DNA from: Flavobacterium gillisiae
GTDB lineage: Bacteria; Bacteroidota; Bacteroidia; Flavobacteriales; Flavobacteriaceae
DNA: 49,434 bases
NCBI RefSeq assembly: GCF_900107635.1
Contig: NZ_FNRD01000017.1
Coordinates: forward strand, 1-49,434
Direction: 5' to 3'
Shown here: in pieces, positions 17,101 to 25,841 of the stretch
Layout: every line of letters begins with the position of its first letter
Position numbering within the stretch: position 1 is the first letter of the stretch
Position numbers and translations under genes: made by a program
Notes under the pieces: generated by a model
Told to the model about the DNA's origin: nothing
Seen by the model: only the letters and a program-made list of their open reading frames with translations
Database searches by the model: none

Positions 17101-17475
17101 TTATTCTATATATTTGACAGGTTCCAAGTCTTTTTCTTCCTCAGGAGTAAAGATTCTATATTCAATTCGGAATGTCTTTTTTAATGGGGTTTCCAAAGAA
17201 AATCCTCCGACTCCGAAAGCATCAATTACATCCAAAGTAAAATGCGTATGTTTCCAATATTCGAATAAATCCTTATCTACCCAAAACTCAGTATTTTCTA
17301 TTACACCAATGCAAACATCTCCCAATCTTTGATAGAAACCTCCTTTTTCAAAACATTGTGGCTGCGTACCCTCACAGCATCCTCCGGCCTGGTAAAACAT
17401 CAAGTCTCCATGTTTTTCCTGCAATATTTTTATTAATTCTACTGCCTTTTCGGTTGCGTCAATTCTTCTTGTCAT
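17101..17475 (-). CDS. DUF779 protein linked to aldehyde dehydrogenase
   Basis: This 124-residue cytoplasmic protein belongs to the DUF779 family. The hallmark is FYQAGGCCEGTQPQC (C33, C34, C41), followed by GDVCIGVIENTEFWVD and a hydrophobic DVIDAFGVGGFSLE segment. The cysteine cluster could bind metal or be redox-active, which is inference. DUF779 genes are often found beside acetaldehyde-type aldehyde dehydrogenases; here the gene is third after the aldehyde and alcohol dehydrogenase genes on the same strand, 67 bases beyond adhP with a hairpin in the gap. It may support or mature the dehydrogenase, but its activity is not established. Confidence 0.85.
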   Translation of the reverse strand: MTRRIDATEKAVELIKILQEKHGDLMFYQAGGCCEGTQPQCFEKGGFYQRLGDVCIGVIENTEFWVDKDLFEYWKHTHFTLDVIDAFGVGGFSLETPLKKTFRIEYRIFTPEEEKDLEPVKYIE

Positions 17476-17496
17476 CTTTTTTTCGTGATTGATAAA

Positions 17497-17528
17497 GCAG
17501 AAAACACGCGTATATGCGTATTTTCTGC
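17497..17528 (-). other. Hairpin between adhP and the DUF779 gene
   Basis: Thirteen-base arms (17497-17509 and 17516-17528) pair around a 6-base loop. The single mismatch is C/A on the plus strand but U-G in minus-strand RNA, so the stem is fully paired only in the operon transcript. It could stabilise or attenuate the message before the DUF779 gene. Confidence 0.6.
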
Positions 17529-17542
17529 ATTAATAATTTTAA

Positions 17543-18577
17543 TTATGGTTTTGCAATTTCGAGTACTACCCTTCCTTCTATCTGTCCCTTTTTCATTTTT
17601 TCAAAAACATCATTTACATCTTCTAATTTTGCCGATGTGACAGTTGCTTTTACTTTTCCTTCCACCGCAAATTGTATGGCTTCTTGTAAATCTTTTCGCG
17701 TACCTACAATAGAACCACGAATTGTAATTCTATTTAATACTGTATCAAAAATCGATAAATCAAAATTACCAGGAGGAAGTCCATTCAACGCCATCGTTCC
17801 TTTTCTTCTCAAGGTTTCCAACCCTTGTTTAAAAGCGATTGGAGAAACGGCCGTAATTAACGCTCCGTGCATTCCGCCAACTTCTTTTTTAAGAAATTCT
17901 CCAGGATTTTGATTCTTAGCATTTACGACTAAGTCGGCGCCCAATTTCTTTGCTAATTCTAACTTATCATCTGCAATATCAATAGCTGCTACATGCATTC
18001 CCATAGCTTTTGCATATTGCACTGCAACGTGTCCTAAACCTCCAATTCCCGAAATAGCCACCCATTCTCCTGGCTTTACTTCCGTTTCTTTTAATCCTTT
18101 ATACACAGTCACACCAGCACAAAGTATTGGGGCCATTTCCATAAAATTGACATTCGACGGTAAGCGTCCTACATACCTCGCGTCAGCAATTACATATTCG
18201 GCAAAACTACCATCAACACTATAACCCCCATTTTGCTGGGTATCACATAGCGTTTCCCAACCTGTGATACATTGGTCACAACCACCACAAGCACTATACA
18301 GCCATGGCACACCAACAGCATCTCCTTCTTTTACATTCTTAACATCTGGCCCTACTGCTACAACATAGCCTACCCCTTCATGACCAGGAATTAGTGGCAT
18401 TTTTGGTTTAACCGGCCAATCTCCTTGAATAGCGTGTAAGTCAGTGTGACAAACTCCGCTTGCAATTACTTTTACTAAAATTTCATTACGACCAGGACGT
18501 TTAACTTCGACTTCTTCAATCTTTAGAAGCGATCCGAATTCCCTAATCACTGCAGCCTTCATTGTTTTTGGTAACAT
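17543..18577 (-). CDS. adhP: Zinc-dependent alcohol dehydrogenase, AdhP type
   Basis: At 344 residues this is a normal medium-chain alcohol dehydrogenase. It oxidises short-chain alcohols to aldehydes with NAD. The catalytic zinc ligands are C43 (SGVCHTDLHA), H66 with E67 (PGHEGVG) and C153. The structural zinc site is C97, C100, C103 and C111 (CGGCDQC). The Rossmann motif is GIGGLGHVA (177-185). Start choice: the ATG at 18577 gives MLPKTMKAAV; an internal ATG five codons later is the alternative. It follows the aldehyde dehydrogenase gene by 62 bases, a gap that contains a strong hairpin, so it may be partly uncoupled from the first gene. The aldehyde product would feed the neighbouring dehydrogenase. 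Confidence 0.95.
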   Translation of the reverse strand: MLPKTMKAAVIREFGSLLKIEEVEVKRPGRNEILVKVIASGVCHTDLHAIQGDWPVKPKMPLIPGHEGVGYVVAVGPDVKNVKEGDAVGVPWLYSACGGCDQCITGWETLCDTQQNGGYSVDGSFAEYVIADARYVGRLPSNVNFMEMAPILCAGVTVYKGLKETEVKPGEWVAISGIGGLGHVAVQYAKAMGMHVAAIDIADDKLELAKKLGADLVVNAKNQNPGEFLKKEVGGMHGALITAVSPIAFKQGLETLRRKGTMALNGLPPGNFDLSIFDTVLNRITIRGSIVGTRKDLQEAIQFAVEGKVKATVTSAKLEDVNDVFEKMKKGQIEGRVVLEIAKP

Positions 18578-18591
18578 AGTATATAGATTTA

Positions 18592-18625
18592 AAAAAAGGG
18601 AAAGCTTTATTACTTTCCCTTTTTT
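18592..18625 (-). terminator. Terminator-like hairpin between the two dehydrogenase genes
   Basis: A perfect 13-bp stem, AAAAAAGGGAAAG (18592-18604) with its complement at 18613-18625, has T-tracts usable in both directions. It lies 15 bases after the aldehyde dehydrogenase stop and 15 before the adhP start. It may be a partial terminator that lowers adhP relative to the first gene. Confidence 0.7.
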
Positions 18626-18639
18626 ATTAATAATGCATT

Positions 18640-20145
18640 CTAAAAGAAACCTAATTTCTTTTTATCATACGAGATCAACATGTTCTTTGTTTGCTGATAA
18701 TGTGCAAGCATCATTTTATGATTCTCACGTCCAATTCCAGATTGTTTGTACCCTCCAAAAGGAGCTCCCGCAGGATAAGAATGATATTGGTTTATCCATA
18801 CACGACCCGCTTGAATCGCTCTTGGAACCTGATAAATTTCATGTGCATCACGTGTCCAGAGTCCAGCACCCAAACCATACATAGTATCATTTGCAATAGC
18901 GATGGCTTCTTCAGTTGTTTTAAAAGTAGTAACTGCCAAAACAGGTCCGAAGATTTCTTCCTGAAAAATACGCATTTTATTGTTCCCTTTAAAAAGAGTA
19001 GGCTTGATATAATATCCTGTAGAAAGATCTCCTTGTAAATGGTTCTCCTCTCCTCCGGTCAATACTTCAGCTCCTTCTTCTTTTCCTAATTTAATATAGT
19101 TAAGAATTTTTTGTTGTTGAACCAATGAAGTCTGTGCTCCCATCATCGTTGTTTTATCTAATGGGTTGCCCAGCTGTATAGCCTCAGTTCTTTCAATTAC
19201 TCTAGCTATGAATTTATCGTATATATCTTCATGCACTAATAGTCGTGACGGACACGTACATATTTCTCCTTGATTCAAAGCAAACATTACTGCACCTTCA
19301 ATCGCCTTATCAAAGAAATCATCATCAGCATCACCAACCGATTTCATGAAAATATTGGGAGATTTACCTCCTAATTCTAATGTTACGGGAATAATGTTTT
19401 CAGTGGCATATTGCATTACTAGACGTCCTGTAGGTGTAGAACCTGTAAACGCCGCTTTTGAGACTTTTTTGTTTGTTACCAATGCTCTTCCCAACTCTGC
19501 TCCAAAACCATTCACAATATTAATTACTCCAGGAGGAAGAATATCACCTATCAATTCCATTAAAACTAATATGGAAATAGGAGTACTTTCTGCTGGTTTT
19601 AGTACCACCGTATTACCTGCTGCTAATGCTGGTGCCAGTTTCCAAACCGCCATTAATATTGGAAAATTCCAAGGAATAATTTGAGCAATTACACCTAACG
19701 GCTCGCTTAAAGCTATAGATACGGTTTGTGAATCTAATTCAGCAATCGAGCTTTCCTCAGCACGTATAACTCCTGCAAAATATCTAAAATGATCAATTGC
19801 CAAAGGAATATCAGCTGCCATTGTTTCTCGAATGGCCTTCCCATTATCGATCGTTTCTACTGTGGCGATGTACTCCAAGTTATCCTCTATTCTCTGCGCA
19901 ATTTTATTCAATAAATTACTTCTTTCTGTAGCTGAAGTTTTACCCCAAGTTTGAAAGGCTTCATACGCTTTATCTACAGCAAGTTCTAAATCTTCTTTCG
20001 TCGAATGTGCGGCTTGTGTAAACACCTTTCCGTCAATTGGACAAATCACATCAAAATATTCTCCTTTAATGGGTGCTACGAACTTCCCACCTATATAATT
20101 GTCGTATTTTGCCTTAAACTCAGGTCTTGAAACTATGTTACTCAT
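18640..20145 (-). CDS. NAD-dependent aldehyde dehydrogenase (ExaC/AcoD-like)
   Basis: At 501 residues this is full length for the soluble aldehyde dehydrogenase superfamily, which oxidises aldehydes to acids. The active site is complete: N160 in PWNFP, E257 in LELGGKSPN and the nucleophile C296 in NQGEICTCPSR. The CTCPSR signature is typical of the acetaldehyde-type ExaC/AcoD group. The substrate is probably acetaldehyde or a similar short aldehyde, by family and by the adjacent AdhP. It is the first gene of the minus-strand operon with adhP and DUF779. A good -7 box lies at 20168-20175 but without a -33 match, as expected for an activator-dependent promoter; the AraC-type protein is the obvious candidate. 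Confidence 0.95.
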   Translation of the reverse strand: MSNIVSRPEFKAKYDNYIGGKFVAPIKGEYFDVICPIDGKVFTQAAHSTKEDLELAVDKAYEAFQTWGKTSATERSNLLNKIAQRIEDNLEYIATVETIDNGKAIRETMAADIPLAIDHFRYFAGVIRAEESSIAELDSQTVSIALSEPLGVIAQIIPWNFPILMAVWKLAPALAAGNTVVLKPAESTPISILVLMELIGDILPPGVINIVNGFGAELGRALVTNKKVSKAAFTGSTPTGRLVMQYATENIIPVTLELGGKSPNIFMKSVGDADDDFFDKAIEGAVMFALNQGEICTCPSRLLVHEDIYDKFIARVIERTEAIQLGNPLDKTTMMGAQTSLVQQQKILNYIKLGKEEGAEVLTGGEENHLQGDLSTGYYIKPTLFKGNNKMRIFQEEIFGPVLAVTTFKTTEEAIAIANDTMYGLGAGLWTRDAHEIYQVPRAIQAGRVWINQYHSYPAGAPFGGYKQSGIGRENHKMMLAHYQQTKNMLISYDKKKLGFF

Positions 20146-20167
20146 ATCTTACTAATTTAAATTTTAT

Positions 20168-20175
20168 CAAATATA
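20168..20175 (-). promoter_or_regulatory. -7 box of the dehydrogenase operon
   Basis: The minus strand reads TATATTTG, a perfect TAnnTTTG match, 23 bases before the start at 20145. No TTTG stands 17-23 bases upstream, which fits a promoter needing an activator. Confidence 0.6.
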
Positions 20176-20295
20176 GTTTGCTAAAGCTGATTAGTATAGC
20201 ACTATTCCTCCAATCAATAGCATTAAATTTTCATATGTGTTATTTTATAGTTATTATTCTGTATTATTCACAAATTATTACAAATTCGAGTATTA

Positions 20296-20311
20296 ATTCC
20301 CTATTGGGAAT
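20296..20311. promoter_or_regulatory. Possible operator between the dehydrogenase operon and pheT
   Basis: The palindrome ATTCCC-TATT-GGGAAT lies about 120 bases upstream of the dehydrogenase -7 box and 70 bases before the pheT box. It could bind a regulator such as the AraC-type protein. Evidence is the symmetry alone. Confidence 0.35.
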
Positions 20312-20380
20312 ACTTTTAAAATATGTCATTTCTATGCTAAAAAACCAAAAAAATAGTTTCTTACTACAAACTGCAATCCT

Positions 20381-20388
20381 TATATTTG
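20381..20388 (+). promoter_or_regulatory. -7 box of pheT
   Basis: TATATTTG matches TAnnTTTG, 21 bases before the pheT start. The presumed -33 is the weaker GTTTC near 20355. Confidence 0.55.
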
Positions 20389-20409
20389 CAACCTTATTAA
20401 AATTGACAG

Positions 20410-22830
20410 ATGAAAATATCCTATAATTGGTTAAAACAATTCATAAAAATAGACTGGAACTCCGAAGAAACAGCAGCATTGCTAACAGATCTAGGTCTAG
20501 AAGTAGAAGTTGTTGAGAAATACCAGTCCGTAAAAGGTGGTTTAGAAGGAATAGTAGTAGGACATGTCCTTACTTGTATCCCGCATCCTGATGCCGACAG
20601 ACTAAAAATTACAACTGTTGATTTAGGCGATGGCGTACCGTTACAAATTGTATGTGGAGCAACTAATGTAGATGCTGGACAAAAAGTTCCAGTAGCAACA
20701 ATAGGCACTGTATTATATGATGCAACAGGAGTGGCTTTTACCATAAAAAAAGGAAAAATTCGCGGACAGGAAAGTCACGGAATGATTTGTGCCGAAGACG
20801 AGTTAGGTCTTGGAACTGGTCATGACGGGATTATGATATTAGATGATTCCATTGCTGCAGGAACAAAAGCAGCAGATGTATTTAAAATAGAGAATGACGA
20901 AGTATTCGAAATCGGACTTACGCCTAATCGTGCCGATGCGATGAGTCATTTAGGAACAGCTCGTGACTTAAGAGCCGGTTTACTACAAAGTGGAGTAAAT
21001 GTTGAATTAATCACTCCTTCTGTTAGCAATTTTAGAGTGGACATGAGAACGCTTAAAATTGATGTAAACGTAGAAGAAATTCTATTAGCACCGCGTTATT
21101 GTGGCGTTACCATTTCAGGAATTACGGTAAAACCGTCTCCTAACTGGTTGCAAGATCGATTAAAAGCAATAGGAATTACTCCTAAAAATAATGTAGTTGA
21201 TGTAACTAATTATGTTTTACATGAATTAGGTCAACCACTACATGCCTTTGACGCTGCAAAAGTTAACGGAAAAATAATTATTAAAACATTGCCTTCTGGA
21301 ACGAAGTTCACCACATTAGACGATGTTGAAAGAACACTTCATGAAGAAGATCTAATGATTTGTGACGAAAAAGGACCTTTATGTATTGCCGGAGTTTTTG
21401 GCGGTAAAAATTCAGGTGTGGCAGAGCATACTACTTCTATTTTCCTTGAAAGTGCTTATTTTAATCCAGTGAGCATTCGTAAAACAGCTAAAAGACACCA
21501 ATTGAATACCGACGCTTCTTTCCGTTTTGAAAGAGGAATCGACCCTACAATTACTGCCTATGCACTAAAGCGTGCCGCTTTGTTAATTCAAGAAGTAGCT
21601 GGTGGCGAAATCACATCTGATCTAATTGACGTTTACCAAAAGAAAATGGAAGATTTTTCCGTATTCTTAAACTTTGGGAATGTTGCCAAAATTATTGGGC
21701 AAGAAATACCAAAAGATACTATTAAACAAATTTTAGTTTCATTAGACATTAAAGTGAATAGCTTTTCAGAAACTGGGCTAGGTCTAACAATCCCTGCTTA
21801 CCGTGTTGATGTACAAAGAGAAATTGACGTAATAGAAGAAATATTAAGAGTATACGGATACAACAACATCAGCTTTTCTAAGAAACTGAATGCGACCATG
21901 TCTAATTCTCCTAGAAATGAAGATTATAAATTACAAAATATAGTTGCCACACAATTAAATTCTCAAGGATTTAATGAAATGATGGCAAATTCACTAACAA
22001 CAGCCTCTTACATTGAACTTTCAGATATGCTGAAAGAAGAACACAATGTAACGATGTTGAATCCATTGAGTAATGATTTAGCAACATTGCGACAATCTTT
22101 ATTGTTTTCTGGCCTAGAAGCTATATCCTATAATATCAATCGCAGAAACAGTGATTTGAAATTATTTGAATTTGGAAAAACCTACCATAAATTTTTATCA
22201 GGTTTTGAAGAGCACAAGCACCTAACATTATTTCTAACAGGAAATAGAAGTAAGGAAAGCTGGACTACGACACAAAAACCGTCTGATTTCTTTTTATTCA
22301 AAGGTTATGTAGATGCTGTTCTTACTAGATTTGGAATTCAAAAAACACAAAACAGCCCTGCAACATCTGATGTGTTTTCAGAAGGAATTGCAATTGGAGC
22401 TGGTCATAATGCTTTGGTTGAATTTGGAGTTGTAAAGAAATCAATCCTAAAACATTTTGGAATCAAACAAGAAGTGTTTTATGCCGACTTTAATTGGGCG
22501 GTTATTATTAAAATGATATCCAATAAAATCAAATTTACGGAAATCCCAAAATACCCTGAAGTAAGAAGAGATTTAGCCTTGTTAGTAGACCAAAACGTAA
22601 CATACGACAGTATTTACACCATTGCAAAACAGAGCGAAAAAAACCTTTTAAAAGACGTTAATTTATTTGATGTTTATGAAGGAAGCAATCTGCCTGAAGG
22701 TAAAAAGTCATATGCATTAAGTTTTATCATACAAGACAGTGCAAAAACTTTGACTGATGCTCAAATTGATAAAATTATGGGTAAACTGCAAAAGAATTTT
22801 GAATCAGAACTAGGAGCTACTCTAAGATAA
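20410..22830 (+). CDS. pheT: Phenylalanine-tRNA ligase beta subunit
   Basis: At 806 residues this is the usual length for bacterial PheT, which with PheS forms the alpha2-beta2 enzyme that charges tRNA-Phe. The order of domains is standard: the MKISYNWLKQFI start, a tRNA-binding OB domain (about 40-150, with HPDADRLKI), the editing B3/4 domain (about 205-380, with LGQPLHAFD), B5 (about 405-470), the inactive synthetase-like core, and a C-terminal anticodon-binding domain beginning KYPEVRRDLALLVD. pheS is not adjacent, as is common in Bacteroidota. The promoter lies directly upstream and a strong terminator follows, so the gene is monocistronic. Confidence 0.97.
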   Translation: MKISYNWLKQFIKIDWNSEETAALLTDLGLEVEVVEKYQSVKGGLEGIVVGHVLTCIPHPDADRLKITTVDLGDGVPLQIVCGATNVDAGQKVPVATIGTVLYDATGVAFTIKKGKIRGQESHGMICAEDELGLGTGHDGIMILDDSIAAGTKAADVFKIENDEVFEIGLTPNRADAMSHLGTARDLRAGLLQSGVNVELITPSVSNFRVDMRTLKIDVNVEEILLAPRYCGVTISGITVKPSPNWLQDRLKAIGITPKNNVVDVTNYVLHELGQPLHAFDAAKVNGKIIIKTLPSGTKFTTLDDVERTLHEEDLMICDEKGPLCIAGVFGGKNSGVAEHTTSIFLESAYFNPVSIRKTAKRHQLNTDASFRFERGIDPTITAYALKRAALLIQEVAGGEITSDLIDVYQKKMEDFSVFLNFGNVAKIIGQEIPKDTIKQILVSLDIKVNSFSETGLGLTIPAYRVDVQREIDVIEEILRVYGYNNISFSKKLNATMSNSPRNEDYKLQNIVATQLNSQGFNEMMANSLTTASYIELSDMLKEEHNVTMLNPLSNDLATLRQSLLFSGLEAISYNINRRNSDLKLFEFGKTYHKFLSGFEEHKHLTLFLTGNRSKESWTTTQKPSDFFLFKGYVDAVLTRFGIQKTQNSPATSDVFSEGIAIGAGHNALVEFGVVKKSILKHFGIKQEVFYADFNWAVIIKMISNKIKFTEIPKYPEVRRDLALLVDQNVTYDSIYTIAKQSEKNLLKDVNLFDVYEGSNLPEGKKSYALSFIIQDSAKTLTDAQIDKIMGKLQKNFESELGATLR

Positions 22831-22850
22831 ACCGTTCTAATCAGCATACG

Positions 22851-22890
22851 AAAAGCCCAATTCTAACTTTTAGAATTGGGCTTTTTTATA
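22851..22890 (+). terminator. Intrinsic terminator of pheT
   Basis: A perfect 16-bp stem (22851-22866 with 22870-22885, core GCCCAATTCTAA) is followed by TTTTTT within the right arm and ATAT beyond. It ends 20-60 bases after the pheT stop. Confidence 0.9.
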
Positions 22891-22895
22891 TAAAA

Positions 22896-22922
22896 AAAAG
22901 TCCTGTAAAATACAGGACTTTT
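22896..22922 (-). terminator. Intrinsic terminator of the fasciclin gene
   Basis: A 12-bp stem, AAAAGTCCTGTA (22896-22907) with its complement at 22911-22922, is followed on the minus strand by a further T-tract. It faces the pheT terminator 10 bases away, as expected between convergent genes. Confidence 0.85.
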
Positions 22923-22953
22923 CAACTAACAAAAACCAACCTCTTAATTGAAA

Positions 22954-23508
22954 TTATTGTTTTGGTAACACAACCGTATCTACCACGTGAATCACACCGT
23001 TTGATTGATTTACATCAGCAATTGTGATTTGTGACATTGTACCATTTTCATCTGTAATGTATAATTTCTTACCTTTCATCCAAGCCGTTAAAGTTCCACC
23101 GCTAACGGTTTTCAATTTAGCTTTTCCGTTTCCTGCTTTTATTTCTTTAGCAATATCAGCAGCGTTCATTTTTCCTGCTATAACATGGTAGGTAAGAATC
23201 GTTTGCAACATTTTTATATTTTCAGGTTTCAATAACGTTTCTACTGTTCCCATTGGTAATTTAGCAAAAGCTGCATTTGTAGGTGCAAAAACTGTAAAAG
23301 GACCGTTTCCTTGTAGTGTTTCTACTAATCCAGCAGCTTTCACTGCTGCTACTAATGTTGTATGGTCTTTTGAATTAACTGCATTTTCGATAATGTTTTT
23401 TGAAGGATACATTGCTGCTCCACCAACCATTACTGTTTTTTGAGCGAATGATGTAGCTCCAAATACTAATGCCATAAAGGCTACTGATAAAAATTTTCTA
23501 GTTTTCAT
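22954..23508 (-). CDS. Secreted fasciclin-domain protein
   Basis: I place the start at 23508 (MKTRKFLSVAFMALVFGATSFAQ), giving 184 residues with a clean signal peptide; the upstream in-frame ATG at 23538 would put ten odd residues before it. The mature protein is a single fasciclin (FAS1) domain: LVAAVKAAGLVETLQGNGPFTVFAPTNAAFAKLP, then LLKPENIKMLQTILTYHVIAGK and the C-terminal NGVIHVVDTVVLPK. FAS1 domains mediate adhesion and matrix contact, so the protein probably sits in the periplasm or at the surface. It is a single gene with its own terminator. Confidence 0.93.
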   Translation of the reverse strand: MKTRKFLSVAFMALVFGATSFAQKTVMVGGAAMYPSKNIIENAVNSKDHTTLVAAVKAAGLVETLQGNGPFTVFAPTNAAFAKLPMGTVETLLKPENIKMLQTILTYHVIAGKMNAADIAKEIKAGNGKAKLKTVSGGTLTAWMKGKKLYITDENGTMSQITIADVNQSNGVIHVVDTVVLPKQ

Positions 23509-23794
23509 AAATCTATTTATTAAGTTATATAAAAGCATTTACGCCATAAAAGCGGTTGTGGTTTTAAAAAAAACAAAATATTATAGAAAACTTTGCTAAA
23601 CTTCTATTTTTCAAGTGCTTAAAAAATAATATAAATACACTTTAAAGATAGACCCTGTAGTTAATTATAGCCTGAATTTGATCTAGCAACATTTCATCTA
23701 TCAATACGTCATTGCTAATTGTCCAACGCTGCATAAAGTCCAATTGAAAACCAACTCGAAAGTGCAGCATCACACATTTATAAAAGCACAGTCC

Positions 23795-23874
23795 TAGCCC
23801 TGATAGCAATGAAAATCCTTTATGATTTTTCTTTAAAATCATAAAGATTGTAATGGATAGCAGGAAATAGCTCC
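23795..23874 (+). repeat. TAGCCCTGATAG intergenic repeat element, copy 1
   Basis: The element starts TAGCCCTGATAG (23795-23806) and ends GCAGGAAATAGCTCC (23860-23874). Its centre is a 12-bp stem, CTTTATGATTTT (23818-23829) with AAAATCATAAAG (23835-23846), and the outer parts pair imperfectly. A second member starting with the same 12 bases lies at 25981-26049 on the other strand. The rest of the 433-base gap 23509-23941 shows only an 86-codon minus-strand frame that runs across the element and that I do not accept as a gene. Confidence 0.6.
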
Positions 23875-23892
23875 AATAAAAAACATAAAAAA

Positions 23893-23918
23893 AGAGCCTC
23901 ACATTACTGTGAGGCTCT
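23893..23918 (-). terminator. Intrinsic terminator of rpsA
   Basis: A perfect 11-bp stem, AGAGCCTCACA (23893-23903) with its complement at 23908-23918, is followed on the minus strand by TTTTTTTATG. It lies 24 bases after the rpsA stop. Confidence 0.9.
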
Positions 23919-23941
23919 CTTATTATAAGAAATAGTGAGAA

Positions 23942-25723
23942 TTATTTTTTCTCAGACTTTTCCATTTTAGCTTTCAATGCAGCTAATACATCATTGCTAT
24001 CTCCTAAAGTAGAAGCAGGTGCATTAGTTGAGTTTGAAGCTGAAGAATTGTTTTCAGTAACTGCTTTCACATTTTTCTCTTCTTCTTCACGGAAGATAGC
24101 AGTGTGAGATGCAACTACTCTTTTGAATTCTTTGTTGAATTCGATTACTTTGAAATCAGCAGATTCACCTTTTTTCAATTTCTTACCATCTTCTTTTTCA
24201 AGGTGACGAGTAGGAATGAAAGCAACGATATCATCTCCAAATTCTACAGTAGCTCCTTTGTCAACAATCTCAGCGATTTCACCTGTGTGGACAGTTCCAA
24301 CAGCAAATGAACCTTCGTATTGATCCCAAGGATTAGGAGTAGTTTGTTTGTGACCTAAAGATAATTTACGTCCGTCAACATCTAATTCTAATACTACTAC
24401 ATCAAGTTTCTCTCCAACATTTACAAATTCAGATGGATGTTTGATTTTCTTAGTCCAAGATAAGTCAGAGATGTAAATTAATCCGTCAATTCCTTCTTCA
24501 AGTTCTACGAAAATCCCAAAGTTTGTAAAGTTTCTAACGATACCAGAATGTTTAGAACCTACTGGGTATTTAGAAGTAATGTCAGTCCAAGGATCTTGAG
24601 ACAATTGTTTGATACCTAATGACATTTTACGGTCATCTCTATCTAATGTTAAGATAACAGCTTCAACAACATCACCTACTTTTACGAAATCTTGAGCAGA
24701 ACGTAAATGAGTAGACCAAGACATTTCAGAAACGTGGATTAAACCTTCAACACCTTCAGCAACTTCGATGAAAGCACCGTAATCAGCGATTACAACTACT
24801 TTACCTTTTACTTTATCTCCAATTGCTAATTTAGCATCTAGAGCATCCCAAGGGTGAGCGTTTAATTGTTTCAATCCTAATTGAATTCTTGTTTTCTCAT
24901 CATCGAAATCAAGGATTACAACATTTAATTTTTGATCTAATTCAAGAACTTCAGATGGGTGGTTGATTCTTGACCAAGAAAGGTCAGTAATGTGAATCAA
25001 TCCATCAACACCACCTAAATCAATAAAGACACCATAAGAAGTAATGTTTTTAACAACACCTTCTAATACTTGTCCTTTTTGTAATTGACCGATGATCTCT
25101 TTTTTCTGTACTTCAATATCCGCTTCAATAAGCGCTTTGTGAGATACAACAACGTTTTTAAATTCGTGGTTGATTTTCACAACTTTGAATTCCATTGTTT
25201 TATTTACGTAAACATCGTAATCTCTAATTGGTTTAACATCAATTTGAGATCCTGGTAAAAACGCTTCAATTCCGAAAACGTCAACGATCATACCACCTTT
25301 AGTTCTGCATTTTACAAAACCATTAACGATTTCTCCTGTTTCGTTAGCCGAAATAACTCTATCCCATGATTTGATAGTACGTGCTTTTCTATGAGATAAA
25401 ACTAGTTGTCCAGTTTTGTCTTCACGGATGTCGATTAATACTTCAACAGTATCACCTACTTTTAATGCTGGGTTGTAACGGAATTCGTTTAAAGAAATAA
25501 CACCTTCCGATTTTGCGTTGATATCAACGATAACGTCTCTATCTGTAATTCTAACAACAGTTCCATCAACTACTTCTTCTTGATCAGTAGAAATAAATGT
25601 TTTTGTAACTAATTCTTCGAATTCTTTTAAGTTTTCTTGATTAACTGGATCAATACCTTCTTCAAAGTTATGCCAGTTAAAATTTGCTAAAAACTCTTCT
25701 TGTGATTGTACTTGTTCAGACAT
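23942..25723 (-). CDS. rpsA: 30S ribosomal protein S1
   Basis: I place the start at 25723 (MSEQVQSQEEFLANFNW), giving 593 residues; a longer frame back to 25780 would begin inside the leader. The protein consists of six S1 RNA-binding repeats, shown by recurring GxVxxixdyGaFvdlggveGLIHvSdlSW units, for example near 216-280, 300-370, 385-455 and 475-540. It ends with a Lys/Glu/Ser-rich tail. S1 binds mRNA on the small subunit. In this phylum start sites lack strong Shine-Dalgarno pairing, which makes S1-type RNA contact potentially important (family knowledge and inference). It has a near-consensus promoter, a leader of about 110 bases with a small hairpin, and its own terminator. Confidence 0.97.
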   Translation of the reverse strand: MSEQVQSQEEFLANFNWHNFEEGIDPVNQENLKEFEELVTKTFISTDQEEVVDGTVVRITDRDVIVDINAKSEGVISLNEFRYNPALKVGDTVEVLIDIREDKTGQLVLSHRKARTIKSWDRVISANETGEIVNGFVKCRTKGGMIVDVFGIEAFLPGSQIDVKPIRDYDVYVNKTMEFKVVKINHEFKNVVVSHKALIEADIEVQKKEIIGQLQKGQVLEGVVKNITSYGVFIDLGGVDGLIHITDLSWSRINHPSEVLELDQKLNVVILDFDDEKTRIQLGLKQLNAHPWDALDAKLAIGDKVKGKVVVIADYGAFIEVAEGVEGLIHVSEMSWSTHLRSAQDFVKVGDVVEAVILTLDRDDRKMSLGIKQLSQDPWTDITSKYPVGSKHSGIVRNFTNFGIFVELEEGIDGLIYISDLSWTKKIKHPSEFVNVGEKLDVVVLELDVDGRKLSLGHKQTTPNPWDQYEGSFAVGTVHTGEIAEIVDKGATVEFGDDIVAFIPTRHLEKEDGKKLKKGESADFKVIEFNKEFKRVVASHTAIFREEEEKNVKAVTENNSSASNSTNAPASTLGDSNDVLAALKAKMEKSEKK

Positions 25724-25774
25724 GCTGATAAAAATTTGTATTCTGTATTCTCTCGAGTTTCTTAATGTGACAGA

Positions 25775-25792
25775 AAACAACAGAAGTTGTTT
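25775..25792 (-). promoter_or_regulatory. Small hairpin in the rpsA leader
   Basis: AAACAAC-AGAA-GTTGTTT forms a perfect 7-bp stem with a tetraloop about 50 bases before the rpsA start codon. Autogenous control of rpsA through leader hairpins is known in other bacteria; a similar role here is inference. Confidence 0.4.
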
Positions 25793-25841
25793 GTATAATT
25801 AATTGATACCCAAAGGAAACTCTTACTCACCAAAAGGTGTG

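Noticed and set aside
20127..20426. 99-codon plus-strand frame across the aldehyde dehydrogenase/pheT gap
   Set aside because: It overlaps the start of both genes and covers their promoter region; composition is that of non-coding A+T-rich DNA.
23642..23902. 86-codon minus-strand open frame between the fasciclin gene and rpsA
   Set aside because: It runs through the TAGCCCTGATAG repeat element and into the rpsA terminator, has unlikely composition (many Phe, Tyr, Leu), and no recognisable domain.
25724..25780. Upstream in-frame start for rpsA
   Set aside because: The extra residues lack similarity to S1 starts, and the ATG at 25723 gives the usual N-terminus.
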